A stretch of DNA of 64,000 bases from Pirellulaceae bacterium (lineage in GTDB: Bacteria; Planctomycetota; Planctomycetia; Pirellulales; Pirellulaceae): the NCBI GenBank assembly GCA_026004795.1, contig BPJV01000004.1:310001-374000 (forward strand). The letters are read 5' to 3'. The notes beneath the pieces were generated by a model. It saw nothing but the letters and a program-made list of their open reading frames with translations, ran no database searches and had not been told where the DNA came from. Made by a program: the position numbers and the translations under genes. Shown here in pieces: positions 1 to 10,285 of this stretch (the first letter of the stretch is position 1; the number at the start of each line of letters is the position of its first letter).

Positions 1-212
1 CCGGCGGCCAGTTCCAGGTGCACAATGCCCGGGCACTTATGAGTTTTCACGTGAGGGCGTACCCTAGACGCGCCGCCAGCCAGATCAATCATTGTCGCCA
101 GGTTCTCGCGTACCACATCGGGGGACAGCAAGAGACAAGGCGTCAATAACGAATCGGCGTCAACCACACGATGGGACGCGATCAGCGAGGAGTCCGCGGA
201 GGTTGTGGGCAT
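1..212 (-). CDS. D-threonine aldolase / D-serine dehydratase-like PLP enzyme, N-terminal part (cut by window edge)
   Basis: Reading the complement from an ATG at 212, with AGGA shortly upstream, gives about 70 residues before the window ends, so the rest lies to the left. The peptide has the opening of the alanine racemase-like barrel of the DSD1/D-threonine aldolase family: TPCLLLSPDVVREN at about residues 24-37, then RVRPHVKTHKCP at 50-61, which carries the lysines of the PLP-binding segment. Family members use PLP and a metal to cleave beta-hydroxy-D-amino acids or to dehydrate D-serine. The substrate cannot be told from this part. The gene runs in the same direction as the propeller gene 264 bases upstream. 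Confidence 0.72.
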   Translation of the reverse strand, partial: MPTTSADSSLIASHRVVDADSLLTPCLLLSPDVVRENLATMIDLAGGASRVRPHVKTHKCPGIVHLELAA

Positions 213-476
213 GGTGTGCGCATGTTCCTGTCATGAGAAAAACGGTTGCCATGTATAGCATGTAGATTGCTGGTGTAAGGCTTGAGGATCAGGCAGGTGG
301 CATCGAGGTAATCCGCCAGTGTCCAGACGACAGCCAACCGCGCCAACAACCGCTGCTGACCGTGACGCTGGCCTGGCGGAGAAACCATTGCGAGCAGTCA
401 CGCAGGCCGTCAGCCCAGAGTCTCATGCGGTTGCTGTCCACAGGACAACCAGTGCCGTCCTGGAAGCAAGGGCGGC

Positions 477-1892
477 TCATCGAACCGCCAAACTAACACA
501 TACAATTTCACGGTCGTTGCGGACAAAAACACAACGTTGCGCAAACGCTGGGTGACTCCAGACGACCGACCGGCCGAAGCACTCCGACGTGGGGTCAACG
601 ACGTGCATTCGGCCGCGTATCCGAAAGCCATCACGACTTAGATCGGCCAGCAGCAAATCGCCTGTCTCGGCGAAGATGAAGTAATGCTCGCCGTGGCGGA
701 CGGTAAAGGCGGTGCCATGCGAGGCGCGACGGGAGCCGCCGGTGGTAAGTTCGAAGGTGCTCCACAGCCGGGTGCCGTCGTGAGGATCAATGGCCATGTA
801 CTGCCCCGTCTCACAGTCCGAGCCGAAAATCGCCTCGGCGGTGAACAAGGGAGTGGCGTTGCCGGCGTAGAGTCCCATCTTGGGACGCCCCGTCCACAGC
901 GGTTCGCCTGGTTTGCCATCCGGACCAATGGGTAACATCGCTGCCGTTTGACCGATTCCCGAGGCGAACAATAGGTTGCCTCTGAGCTGAGGAGCAGCGA
1001 TGGCCATTCCATAACGCGGGGCCAAAGGGTAGTGCCAGGAAACCTCCCCGGTCAACGGATCCAGGGCACACAGCTCTTGGGAATGCCACACGATCAGCAG
1101 CGGTTTGCCGCCCAAGGTGTGGATCATCGGAGGGCAATACCCGATGTCGTCGACATCCAAGTTCTGCCACACCACGGCACCGCTGCGCTTGTCCAACGCG
1201 ACGACAGCACTCCCCTGGCCTCCTGCCATGCAGTAGACCAGCTCGCCAGCTACCAGGGGATGGGCGGCGTAGCCCCATAACGGAGCTTGAGTGCCGAACT
1301 GCTGCGGTAGAGACGTTTTCCAGATGAGGTGACCGTCGTCGAGGTGCAAGCAGAGCAGATCCCCCTCGGCTCCCAGGACATACACGTTTTTCCCATCAAC
1401 CGTGGGCGTGGCTCGTGGGCCATTGGGATAGGATATTTGATAAGGGCGCTCGTACTCGACTGTCCACAACACTTCTCCGCTTGCCGCTTCCAAGCACAAG
1501 ACGCGTTCCTTGCCGTGTACGCGGTGTCGATTGGATGGATCATTGCGAATCTCGCCGTGCTCGACGACGTAATCGGTGACCAATACCTTGCCAGCGGCGA
1601 CCGCTGGACCGGAATAGCCATGGGAGACCGGCTGGCGCCACAACACCGGCAACCCTTCCTCCGGAATCTGCTCCACCACTCCCGTCTCGCGATACACTCC
1701 ATCGCGTTGAGGTCCCATCCATTGCGGCCAATCGTCCGCCGCACAAGAATCGACAACGCCGAGCGCCATCACACCGCCGACGGCCATCACCGCCAGGCTC
1801 CACACGGCACGGCGGAGCACTGGGGTAATCGCCGGTTGATCGCATCTGCCAGTGGCAAGTCTTATCGTAAGAAAAGGTATCAGAATGTTCAC
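477..1892 (-). CDS. PQQ-like beta-propeller repeat protein, exported
   Basis: This 471-residue protein has a hydrophobic segment at about residues 28-49 and a likely signal cleavage near SCAAD. The motif DWPQWMGPQRDG (54-65) is the usual start of planctomycete PQQ-like propellers. Blade-like repeats follow (GKVLVTDYV, GEVLWTVEY, GKNVYVLGAEGDLLCL, GHLIWKTSL, GEVSWHYPL), as in BamB-like and quinoprotein dehydrogenase folds. The start is GTG at 1892 with AGGAG eight bases upstream, which decides it against the overlapping ATG in another frame. I see no catalytic residues, so it may be a non-enzymatic periplasmic propeller. It is in the same orientation as its neighbours, but the gaps are large enough for separate transcription. 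Confidence 0.85.
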   Translation of the reverse strand: MNILIPFLTIRLATGRCDQPAITPVLRRAVWSLAVMAVGGVMALGVVDSCAADDWPQWMGPQRDGVYRETGVVEQIPEEGLPVLWRQPVSHGYSGPAVAAGKVLVTDYVVEHGEIRNDPSNRHRVHGKERVLCLEAASGEVLWTVEYERPYQISYPNGPRATPTVDGKNVYVLGAEGDLLCLHLDDGHLIWKTSLPQQFGTQAPLWGYAAHPLVAGELVYCMAGGQGSAVVALDKRSGAVVWQNLDVDDIGYCPPMIHTLGGKPLLIVWHSQELCALDPLTGEVSWHYPLAPRYGMAIAAPQLRGNLLFASGIGQTAAMLPIGPDGKPGEPLWTGRPKMGLYAGNATPLFTAEAIFGSDCETGQYMAIDPHDGTRLWSTFELTTGGSRRASHGTAFTVRHGEHYFIFAETGDLLLADLSRDGFRIRGRMHVVDPTSECFGRSVVWSHPAFAQRCVFVRNDREIVCVSLAVR

Positions 1893-2035
1893 CGGTCATG
1901 CTCCTAAAAGTTAAGACTGGCGACGGCGCCGCGCACGCCACCGGCGGCCTATGGGCGGACGCTGTTCGTTATCGCGAGGATTGTTCCTGAAAACGTAGGT
2001 CGGGTCAGCAGGCGGGTGACTGCTGGCTTGGCATG

Positions 2036-4342
2036 TTAACTTAACCGATTTTCCCCACGATTTTCCGTCTGGTGGATCACCACCGGCCAACCCGGGAACT
2101 GGTTTTCGGGATTGCCATCAGTGGCATCGACCAGAAAGCGGAAGGACTCGATGCGGTAAGTGCGCTGCTGGGGATCGATGGTAACCAATCCAAATCCACT
2201 TCCCTTCTCGTGGGCTCGCTGGTAGCGATTCTTGGCCGTGGGCACCACCGGATTACCGACGGCATAGACGTAGACTTTGTTACCCAGTCCGTCGAGATAC
2301 TCGCCTGTATGCGGTAAGCCGTGGCCAGGACGGTTCTGGTAGGGCATCCCCATTTCATCCGGTCGCCACCAGCGCGGATAGCCCACCGCGATGGCCGGAG
2401 TGCAGAACGACCAATTGCTGTCGCGCTGCTCATCGACACCGTACTGGACCAAGGACGTCAAGTGTTGATCGCCATTGATGTGCAGCGCCATGCTTTCACG
2501 CAGGATGCGAATGGCGTTGTTGCGCGGCGTCTGTGGCCAGCCGCCAGAATCCAAATCCGCCTTGAGGAAACCGTCATACTGTCCATGGTGCGTGGCGACA
2601 CCGGCAAAGACTGTTTGGCTTAACAGCACCTTGATCGTGTGGCCCCGCCAATCGTTGCTCCAGTTCCGCAAAAACTCTTCCTGTCGTTCACCAAGCAACA
2701 CCAGGCCGGGGCGATCCAGCGTGGAGGTGTCGAAATCGGGATCGGGCACATGATCGGCGCGGCCGCCACCGGTGTTCACCCACTCCGGCCCGCTCTTGAA
2801 CTGGCGATCGGCGATAATGGCGAAGCCCACATTTCCATAGACCATGTCGCCGTAATAGACGCTGATCCCCTGCTTTACCGGCCGAGGATCGTAGAAGTCA
2901 GGATGATGGGAGCAATTCGTCTTGTGCACCACATTTACCATCCGCGCCGGTTCTCGGTAGCCTCCTTTGGAAGAAGCTCCTTGATCGAGGTCTTTCATCG
3001 GGGCTCCTCCTTCGCCCCAGATATTCCCTTGGAACACATCGTGATCATCGGGAATGCACAGGGTGGGCGCGTGACGCATCGGTTCACGGAACGCCCATCC
3101 GAACTGGTAAAACTTGCGCAAATAGTTGAGTATGGCCTGTGCCGCCGGTTCGCGAATGATGCCAAAGCCGCCGTGACTTTCGTAGATCTGATCGCCAGAA
3201 AAGTAGATCAGGTCTGGTTCGAGGCGGGCGATGTTGCTGGCCACCGGTTCATACGGGAAAGCATAATCATTCTGGCACGTCAACGCGGCCAAACGGAGCG
3301 GCCTCCCCTGTGGGTTTTCGTGGATGGTCCCGCGATACTCGCTCTCCTCCACGCTGCCATCACGTTTCCGCATCCGATAGACAAAGCGATAAGGGACACG
3401 CTGCGAGGCATCCCAATTGGCGATGCGCAACGTGGCCGTCCAAGCGTCGGGATCCAATTCCGCGAAACCTAAACTTTGCCACTTGCCATTCCTTTCAATT
3501 TGAAGCTCCACACGCCGGTCATCCTGTTGGCCCAATGGCCCCGTCAGGGCCGTGATCTTCAGCACAAAACCTTCCACACTTCGCGAGTCGCTCAACGTGT
3601 ACATCGCCCACAGGATAGGGCCGAATCTACGTTCCAAATCGACGTGGAACGCTTCGCCTTTTACCTGCCAATCGGTGAACCGGTAGCGAGCGCCTTCTTG
3701 TTTACCGAGCCGGGGATCGAAGTTGCTCACCACCGCCACGTTGCCCAGCAAACTATCTGCATCCATGGAGCTGCGGAGCTGGGCGTGCCGATCGCCTTGG
3801 CTGGCGGTCAAGGTCAACGAAACCGGACCATCGCTGGCGGTTGCCTCCGCCTGCACATGCAAACGGTACGGTTGCGCAGGATCAATGGTACAGGGAGTCG
3901 ACTTGCGGGCAATAAACAGCTGACCATCTCGTACCCCGGCTGGCAATCCACCCCCGGCGAATACATTGCTTCGATATTCGTTCAATTCACTGCGAACGCC
4001 GATGCGGAATCCTGCTCCCCCGTCGACGCGCTTCATTCCCATCCGCTGGATGATGACTTCCATCTCGAATCCTGCCCGCGGATCGGTCAACTGATGGGTG
4101 AGCAAGTGGATATTGCGATTACCGCCATGGGTCAAGCATTCCGCCCCGCCGTCACGGATACACCAGTCTTCCATGGGGTTCGCCCAGTAGGACTCGCCCA
4201 GCCACACGCGGTCATGCGTGTTGGACCACGGACAAACGTGTTGATCCTCTCCCTGGTGAGCACCAGTAGGTGAAGCGGCCAACCCACTAGCGGCTACCAA
4301 TCCACCGATTTTCAAAGCATTGCGTCGTGTAGGGTTCGTCAT
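2036..4342 (-). CDS. PhoD-like alkaline phosphatase family protein, Tat-exported
   Basis: This 768-residue protein starts with a twin-arginine signal ([10 protein letters not shown], arginines at 6 and 7) and an AAS...GAHQ cleavage region. The C-terminal half has metallophosphatase signatures: YFSGDQIYE at 380-388 and [10 protein letters not shown] at 431-440, with later HINGDQH supplying metal-binding histidines. PhoD-type enzymes hydrolyse phosphodiesters and phosphomonoesters outside the cytoplasm and need folded, metal-loaded export, which fits the Tat signal. The first 240 residues are an added beta-rich region found in planctomycete members. The start ATG at 4342 has only a weak purine-rich stretch upstream. 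The gene appears monocistronic. Confidence 0.9.
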   Translation of the reverse strand: MTNPTRRNALKIGGLVAASGLAASPTGAHQGEDQHVCPWSNTHDRVWLGESYWANPMEDWCIRDGGAECLTHGGNRNIHLLTHQLTDPRAGFEMEVIIQRMGMKRVDGGAGFRIGVRSELNEYRSNVFAGGGLPAGVRDGQLFIARKSTPCTIDPAQPYRLHVQAEATASDGPVSLTLTASQGDRHAQLRSSMDADSLLGNVAVVSNFDPRLGKQEGARYRFTDWQVKGEAFHVDLERRFGPILWAMYTLSDSRSVEGFVLKITALTGPLGQQDDRRVELQIERNGKWQSLGFAELDPDAWTATLRIANWDASQRVPYRFVYRMRKRDGSVEESEYRGTIHENPQGRPLRLAALTCQNDYAFPYEPVASNIARLEPDLIYFSGDQIYESHGGFGIIREPAAQAILNYLRKFYQFGWAFREPMRHAPTLCIPDDHDVFQGNIWGEGGAPMKDLDQGASSKGGYREPARMVNVVHKTNCSHHPDFYDPRPVKQGISVYYGDMVYGNVGFAIIADRQFKSGPEWVNTGGGRADHVPDPDFDTSTLDRPGLVLLGERQEEFLRNWSNDWRGHTIKVLLSQTVFAGVATHHGQYDGFLKADLDSGGWPQTPRNNAIRILRESMALHINGDQHLTSLVQYGVDEQRDSNWSFCTPAIAVGYPRWWRPDEMGMPYQNRPGHGLPHTGEYLDGLGNKVYVYAVGNPVVPTAKNRYQRAHEKGSGFGLVTIDPQQRTYRIESFRFLVDATDGNPENQFPGWPVVIHQTENRGENRLS

Positions 4343-4543
4343 TTCTCTGTCTCTCTATCTACTTGCCAGGTCATCACGCGTTTTCGCGTGTGCCATGCTG
4401 TTTGGCCGCCGGGCCGTGGGACCAGGAGCTGAAACCAATCCACGCGGCGGGGTTCGACAACATGGGAAGTGAGCATTGTCCGGAGGGAGCTAGCCATGGG
4501 TGCCCGGTGAGGTGTGCTATGGGAAGGCACGCCGCAGGAGAGC

Positions 4544-4801
4544 TTAGAATAAAGTATAAATGAAAGGCGCCGCGCCGGAGGCCGCAATCAAACTGAGCAG
4601 GCCGATACACAACAGGGAAACAATCAGCGGGATAAGCCACCATTTCTTGTTTTCACGCAGGAACAGCAACAACTCGGCAACCAGCCCCATGTCCGTTTCC
4701 TCCGCCTGCCGCTGGAACTGCGTTGCATCTTGGCAAGGACGGTGATCGCCTGTTGGCCCCGCGGGCAGTGTTGCCTCGGTTGCTTGATCTTTCGTTGTCA
4801 T
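4544..4801 (-). CDS. DUF5989 small membrane protein
   Basis: This 85-residue protein has a polar N-terminus and a single membrane segment after RENKKWWLIP. It ends in AAPFIYTLF, the signature of DUF5989 peptides. Those proteins usually sit beside carbamoyltransferase (NodU/SxtN) genes, but none is present here. I chose the ATG at 4801 over a GTG at 4825 because family members begin a few residues before the acidic QRQAEET stretch. An internal ATG giving only the last 48 residues cannot be excluded. Function is unknown. Confidence 0.75.
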   Translation of the reverse strand: MTTKDQATEATLPAGPTGDHRPCQDATQFQRQAEETDMGLVAELLLFLRENKKWWLIPLIVSLLCIGLLSLIAASGAAPFIYTLF

Positions 4802-5000
4802 GGCTCGGTTTGCGGTTGGTGTCACGTAACAGGTTGGCCATCAGCACTGAGAGGGCGGCACAGACCGGCCGTAGTGCGGCTGCCACCGATAGGCACAGGG
4901 GCGTCTGTGCTTGCGGACTGGCGGTCTCACGCCGCAATCCTTGCTTTCTATTGTACGAGATGGACCGAATCGATGGGGGGCCCGTGAAGGGACGCCGCCC

Positions 5001-5861
5001 TTATTCTCCGCTACTGGACGGTTGGTGATCGCTGCCGGCAACCTCTGCGAGCACTTTGCGAATATCGGGGCGGTTGAAATATCCAGGATCCCATTTCCAC
5101 ATCAGCACTCCCATCGCCGTCGGCTCACTGATCGCCGCACCGAGCGTACGCTGTAGCATGATGGCGGACATCGGTTGGCGCCGTTGCCGAGGGTCGCCGC
5201 CATCGAGAACATTGAGGCTAATCACCAACTTGAGCTTGATCTGTTGAGTTCCTTCGACTTGCCGCTGCAACCATGTCTGGAATTCGCCTCGCCGTGCCGA
5301 ATACTGCGCCGACACGAAATCGAGATGCTTGAACGGTGCTCCAGCGGCGAGGAAACTGGCATGAGAGCCGACGCCGGTAGGAAGCTCGGGAAACAAACGC
5401 TTGCTCGCCGCCGCAGCGGCATCGATCGTCTGGTAGGGTACTGGGCGGCCGTTCCAATTCGATGGATCGTGCGGCTCGTCGAATAGCAGATGACCGATCA
5501 GCGTTCCGTCCTCGACGAATGGTTGAAAATCAACGTCTTTAAAACGCTGCAGCTGGATGGTAAAACGCTCCAGACTAAAGGATCCATCCGGGTTTCGATG
5601 ACGGTTTCGTCCACCGGACAAATGAATCAGCACCTGGGTGCGGTTCTGCTTCGCCGCCTGAAGAATGCGGATCGCGTCTGCCGGACTGCGAACGGCCGCC
5701 ATCGTCAAGTTGAAAGGCTTGCCGAACATCTCTGGAGGCAGGTGAAAAGGACCGAACGGCACCTTCCGGTTCGCCGGTTCCTCCGCTCGGATAACCCACG
5801 GAGCAGATCCGCCAATCCATGGCATGAGGATGCAGGCGAGCAGGATGAAGTGTTTTCTCAT
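5001..5861 (-). CDS. Secreted hypothetical protein with a barrel-like fold
   Basis: This 286-residue protein has a clear signal peptide (MRKHFILLACILMPWIGG, cleavage near VIRAEE). I do not recognise a named family. Segments such as TQVLIHLSGGRNRH, GHLLFDEPHD, LDFVSAQYSARRGEFQTWLQRQ and MGVLMWKWDPGYF look like strands and loops of a glycoside-hydrolase-like TIM barrel, with possible acidic residues in DEPHD. It lies 48 bases behind the sulfatase gene in the same direction, so the two are probably cotranscribed. A role in breaking down a sulfated glycan is an inference from that neighbour only. Confidence 0.75.
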   Translation of the reverse strand: MRKHFILLACILMPWIGGSAPWVIRAEEPANRKVPFGPFHLPPEMFGKPFNLTMAAVRSPADAIRILQAAKQNRTQVLIHLSGGRNRHRNPDGSFSLERFTIQLQRFKDVDFQPFVEDGTLIGHLLFDEPHDPSNWNGRPVPYQTIDAAAAASKRLFPELPTGVGSHASFLAAGAPFKHLDFVSAQYSARRGEFQTWLQRQVEGTQQIKLKLVISLNVLDGGDPRQRRQPMSAIMLQRTLGAAISEPTAMGVLMWKWDPGYFNRPDIRKVLAEVAGSDHQPSSSGE

Positions 5862-5909
5862 AGGGACATTCTCGAAAAAAGGCCAGTGGGAAGCGTGAGC
5901 GGTGGACGA

Positions 5910-7562
5910 TTACTCTGCAGCGGTTGCTCGCGGGCGGCGCTGTTCGAGCCACGGTTGCTCTGGAATGCTCATGCCCTCTGCCCACGGTGGACGTGGAAAC
6001 CAGCGCAACGGACTGTAACGAGGATAGGTTTCCCAGACGTGAGAAGCCGCAAAATCGGTTTGCCTTAAATCGCCATCGGCGGTCAGGCGTTGAACCAGCA
6101 GCCTGCGATGATGGGCGAGCGCTCGTTGCTGGGCCGGATCGTTCGCCAAGTTTGTCAAACAGTCCGGATCGCTCGAGACATGGTAGAGCTCTTCTGCGGG
6201 GCGATAGGAGACCGCCAACTGCAGTAGTGGTCCGATGGTGAGGTTTTCACGGTGCTCGACCATGTAATCCAAGGTGGGGCAAGCGTCGATGTCATGGTAA
6301 GCACCATGCGGGGGGCCCAATTGGCCCTCAACCACGTTTCCCTCCGCGTCGTAGGATACCTTTTCGTACTTCTGCGGAGCCCCGGCCGGCCAGCGTTCTG
6401 GAGTGAAGTTGCGAATATACAGGTAATCCTCGGTGCGCACGCAGCGGCAAGGGTACCCCAGGGTATTCCACCGCGATGAGGAGTGCCGCTCCCGCCCGCT
6501 GAACACGGCATCGCGCCGAATGCGCGGATGTCCATCCAGGATATCGAACAGAGAGTGGCCACTTAATTTCGGAGGTGTGACTCCAGCGGCTTCATAGATC
6601 GTCGCCGTAACATCGATGAGATTGACCAGTTCGTAACTCTCTCTACCACCGGTAAATCGTGCAGGCCAGGCGATGGCCAGCGGCATATGAATGCCATATT
6701 CATAGAGATTGGCCTTGGCGCGAGGAAACGACATCCCGTTATCGCTGGTGACGATCACCAGCGTGTTATCCAAAAGCCCACGCTGCTCGAGCGTCCGCAA
6801 CATGCGCTGCAGATGGTGGTCAAACCACTGGATTTCAAAAAAGTAGTCGAGCAGATCATGGCGTACCTGGGGAACATCAGGCAGGAAGCCAGGAACCTCG
6901 ACCTCGTCGACATTCATACCCGAATTGGCCCCCAATCCTTTTCCGAAGGCACGATGCGGCTCATGTCCACCGAACCAAAAACAGAATGGCTGGTCCTCTG
7001 CCTTCGTATTCAAGAATGCTTCGAAGTTCGCGGCGTAGTCGGTGGAAGAGATTCCTGTCGGCGAGGAGGTTTTACGTTCGTTGAAGGCAGGACCTGCCGG
7101 ATTGCGATCCCATCCACTGACACGATAATTGCCCGGCCCCCATGGCTTGCCGGTATAGCCGATGGCGTAACCGGCCTCTTCCAGACGATCAGGAAAGACG
7201 GGTAGGTCCCGAGGAAATGAGCTGGCATGGGTGCCGGCTTCACGGATCTCCCAGATGTAACGACCAGTAAGAAAGGCCGCCCGCATCGGACTGCATCCCG
7301 GTGCGGGGGTGAAGGCACGATGAAAAAGGATGCCGCGGCGAGCCACTTCGTCAAACGCCGGCGTCTGGATTACCGGATGACCGTATGCGGACGCATGAGG
7401 ATACGATTGGTCATCGGAGATGGCAATCAAGATGTTGGGCCGCTCCGCCGCCAAGGCATTGCGACTGGTTGCCGTTGACCAATTGGTCAGCAGCGTGCCA
7501 ATCGCCGCTACCAGCAAGATTGTCTGGCTTGCGGCCCGACGATCGGATTCGTAATCTTTCAT
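5910..7562 (-). CDS. Sulfatase (arylsulfatase / N-sulfoglucosamine sulfohydrolase type), exported
   Basis: This 550-residue protein has a signal segment (ILLVAAIGTLL). The catalytic signature is CSPMRAAFLTGR, with Cys90 in the C-x-P-x-R context that is oxidised to formylglycine. IAISDDQSYPHAS supplies the first metal-binding aspartates, and VTSDNGMSF supplies a further Asp/Asn pair. It should hydrolyse sulfate esters or sulfamates, probably on polysaccharide, in the periplasm. The start is ATG at 7562, with AAGGTGG just upstream. An ATG-like extension further upstream has no ribosome site. The gene probably forms an operon with the secreted protein behind it. Confidence 0.92.
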   Translation of the reverse strand: MKDYESDRRAASQTILLVAAIGTLLTNWSTATSRNALAAERPNILIAISDDQSYPHASAYGHPVIQTPAFDEVARRGILFHRAFTPAPGCSPMRAAFLTGRYIWEIREAGTHASSFPRDLPVFPDRLEEAGYAIGYTGKPWGPGNYRVSGWDRNPAGPAFNERKTSSPTGISSTDYAANFEAFLNTKAEDQPFCFWFGGHEPHRAFGKGLGANSGMNVDEVEVPGFLPDVPQVRHDLLDYFFEIQWFDHHLQRMLRTLEQRGLLDNTLVIVTSDNGMSFPRAKANLYEYGIHMPLAIAWPARFTGGRESYELVNLIDVTATIYEAAGVTPPKLSGHSLFDILDGHPRIRRDAVFSGRERHSSSRWNTLGYPCRCVRTEDYLYIRNFTPERWPAGAPQKYEKVSYDAEGNVVEGQLGPPHGAYHDIDACPTLDYMVEHRENLTIGPLLQLAVSYRPAEELYHVSSDPDCLTNLANDPAQQRALAHHRRLLVQRLTADGDLRQTDFAASHVWETYPRYSPLRWFPRPPWAEGMSIPEQPWLEQRRPRATAAE

Positions 7563-7713
7563 CGATCCACCTTTTCCGTTCGAAGGATACAGTGCGTTTC
7601 CTAGTTCTGGGGCCTGCTGAGGCAATCCACCTACCTGGTCGCATGGTTGGAGATCGCGGCCAATGGCGCGTCGCTAGATGCGACACGTTGTGTGCCCTCC
7701 TGCTGTCGGCTGC

Positions 7714-10053
7714 TCATGGCACTGGCAACCACTGGACCGCGTCCACAATGACGTAGCCCTCGGTGCCATCATTGGCGATAGTAACCTGGCCCTGTTCTCC
7801 AAAATCATAAGTCCCGATGGTGTACCAAGGTGATTCCTGTTCAGGTAGTGGGCGCCGTTGATCGACCTGCACCTGAGCCATGCCATCGGCATGGTAGATA
7901 GTAACCGGAACCTGGGTGGCCCGATTTGCATGGGGAGTGAAGGCAATACGCACCTGGTACTTCCCAGGTTTCAGTCGTGCTACGAACCGTGCTTCTTTTT
8001 CCCCTTTGCCTTCATTACCATCGTGGCGGTACGCCAGTCCGATATACGGCGCGGCAGAGGTCGATGAGGGCCAGTTCCCGGAAAACTCTGCTTGCAGGTC
8101 ATCGACGACAATTCCTGGAAGTCCCTGAATGTACCGACGCGTCACGTCGATCAAATCGAGAATTTGCCCTTCTTTGCGCAAGAGATCGCTAAGCCGGTCG
8201 TAGGAGACGTCTTGGACGGCTACCTGATCGTCGATGGCCAGACTGGCTGCAGCGGCCGCCGAATGGCCCAAGATCATGAATACTGGTTCCATGCGAATAG
8301 AGCCATAAGCGATGTGGCTGCTGGAGACACATACGGGCACCAACAGATTGGTGACCTCTTCTCGCTGCGGCGTCAGGCTGCCATAGGCGATGCCGTAGGG
8401 ACGGGGCACTCCCACGCCGATGTCTCCTTCGTTTTGAACATAGCCTTCCTCGGTAATGTAGCGCTGAACATTATGCGAGTCCAAGGCATAAGAGCCCATG
8501 CCGACCGGGTGAGGTACCGGGCGGCGGGACAGCACTTCGTGTTCGGTCATGACGAAATCGCCGACCATCCGGCGGGCTTCGCGAACATAGATTTGATGTG
8601 GCCAGCCGCCATTGTCGACAAACTCATCCTTGGCCAATCCCCAGCGACGAATCTCTTGTTGCACGTCTGGAGGGACGCGCGGGTCGTTGGCCAAGAAATA
8701 CATCAGCCCCTTCTGATAGGTTTCGTGCTCCGCCAGAATCTCTCGCCGCCGCTCGTAGCTGGCTTCGGGGTAGTCATAGTTCATCCCAATGTTGTCCGTA
8801 CTGAACGGGCCGTGATTGTTCGTGTCCGTCTTGCGGTTCGGAATCGGGTCGAATTTGTGGAATACCTCCCGCCATTCGTTGTGCAAGACGCGCAGCAACA
8901 ATTCGTATTGGCGAGGATCGTATCCCTCGGGTTGAGGAAAGGGGAGGCGATTCTCGGGGTGGTCGGTGAGGCACATCCGATAGCAGTATGCTTGCACCCG
9001 GTGATCTCCCATGCCGTTTTCACCGGGCGGATCCGTGCTGATGCGCGGTAGCACGCCACTGGATGGATCTCCCGGAACCCAATAGGCCGAAATCTCGGTG
9101 CGGAAATAATGGCTATGGTGAAACACCCCCTTCTGCACGCCGTTCCAAGTTTCACCATACACGTCATTACCCTCACGTCCCACGTGGTAGGAGCAACCTG
9201 CAGCGGCCATCAAGTCGCCTTCGTAGGTGGCATCGATGAATATCTTTCCGCGATAGATGCTGCCGTCGAGCGTGCGCATGGCCACGATCCGGCCCTCATG
9301 CATGTCCACGCCGTGTTCTCGGTCGAGCCAGCGGTCACGGTGCACTTCGATGTTATGCGCGGCGATGAAATCCTCGAAAACCTGCTCCGCAACGTGGGGT
9401 TCGAAGATCCACATGGTGCGGTTTTCCCCATCGATGGCGGGAGTGCCTTGGCCGCGATTTCCGTACTGCTCACGGGACTGCCAGACCCATGCCGCATCGT
9501 CCTGGTAGTGGAGGTAGATGCGATGGTAGAACTCACGGGCCAAGCCGCCGATCACCGCTTTGTTACCCGTGTCGGTCCAGCCCAATCCTCCCGAGGACAT
9601 GCCTCCCAAGTGCTGATCCGGTCCAACGAGAATCACCGACTTTCCCAACCGTGCGGCCTCCACCGCAGCGATCACGCCGGCACTGGTTCCACCGTAGATC
9701 ACCACGTCGCGGGACACCTCCGCGGCATGAATGGAACGCCACATGACAACTGCCCATAGTACGCAACTCCATCCAAGCAACTTGCCATGCCGGCCAACGA
9801 CGCGCCAATTTACTAAGGTGGCAAAGGCTGACCAATCGTGGCGTTGGACCGCCAATGCCACGCGTAGGGCCGACCAGGAAAACGATACCAGGGCAACGAG
9901 CAGGGCGCTGACCGAGACAGGAGGATCTCCAGCGGACGCACCGTGTTCGAGGTGGCGTGACGACCGTTGACGCCGTGATAATCTTGGTGATCCCTCCCTC
10001 ACGAACTGCCTATCCTTGTGCCCGAATGCCCGAACCACGACTCGACTAAGCAT
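7714..10053 (-). CDS. FAD-dependent oxidoreductase with C-terminal golvesin/xanthan-lyase-type domain, exported
   Basis: The dinucleotide-binding motif VVIYGGTSAGVIAAVEAA is followed by GGMSSGGLGWTD, typical of the FAD_oxidored family common in planctomycetes. The last 140 residues, ending in VIVDAVQWLP, match the beta-sandwich found on golvesin and xanthan lyase proteins, which probably binds carbohydrate. The real start is uncertain. ATG at 10053 leaves about 110 unusual residues before the conserved part. A TTG just before LGWSCVLWAVVMWRSIHAAE would give a short, ordinary signal peptide. The substrate is unknown. It lies upstream of the sulfatase on the same strand. Confidence 0.88.
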   Translation of the reverse strand: MLSRVVVRAFGHKDRQFVREGSPRLSRRQRSSRHLEHGASAGDPPVSVSALLVALVSFSWSALRVALAVQRHDWSAFATLVNWRVVGRHGKLLGWSCVLWAVVMWRSIHAAEVSRDVVIYGGTSAGVIAAVEAARLGKSVILVGPDQHLGGMSSGGLGWTDTGNKAVIGGLAREFYHRIYLHYQDDAAWVWQSREQYGNRGQGTPAIDGENRTMWIFEPHVAEQVFEDFIAAHNIEVHRDRWLDREHGVDMHEGRIVAMRTLDGSIYRGKIFIDATYEGDLMAAAGCSYHVGREGNDVYGETWNGVQKGVFHHSHYFRTEISAYWVPGDPSSGVLPRISTDPPGENGMGDHRVQAYCYRMCLTDHPENRLPFPQPEGYDPRQYELLLRVLHNEWREVFHKFDPIPNRKTDTNNHGPFSTDNIGMNYDYPEASYERRREILAEHETYQKGLMYFLANDPRVPPDVQQEIRRWGLAKDEFVDNGGWPHQIYVREARRMVGDFVMTEHEVLSRRPVPHPVGMGSYALDSHNVQRYITEEGYVQNEGDIGVGVPRPYGIAYGSLTPQREEVTNLLVPVCVSSSHIAYGSIRMEPVFMILGHSAAAAASLAIDDQVAVQDVSYDRLSDLLRKEGQILDLIDVTRRYIQGLPGIVVDDLQAEFSGNWPSSTSAAPYIGLAYRHDGNEGKGEKEARFVARLKPGKYQVRIAFTPHANRATQVPVTIYHADGMAQVQVDQRRPLPEQESPWYTIGTYDFGEQGQVTIANDGTEGYVIVDAVQWLPVP

Positions 10054-10285
10054 CTTCAACGGTTCCCTTTCTAGCGCTCAACGTGCTGTCGAATGAACAG
10101 CAACCTCCTTTCCCATGGCGATGGACAGCGAACGGGGGTGCAGTATATTTCACCGCAAGGCCCAGTGGCTTTTCTCAGCCGGGATCGCCTGGACCGACCG
10201 CAAAGCGATCGCCCTCCCACCTCGGATCGCGAGGGAGCCTTAAGCGTGATCGGATTCGTCACCCAGCCATGCAAGGCATTCTGTA

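Noticed and set aside
2639-4273. Plus-strand frames (277 and 265 codons) inside the PhoD gene region
   Set aside because: The PhoD motifs and Tat signal on the minus strand fix the real gene.
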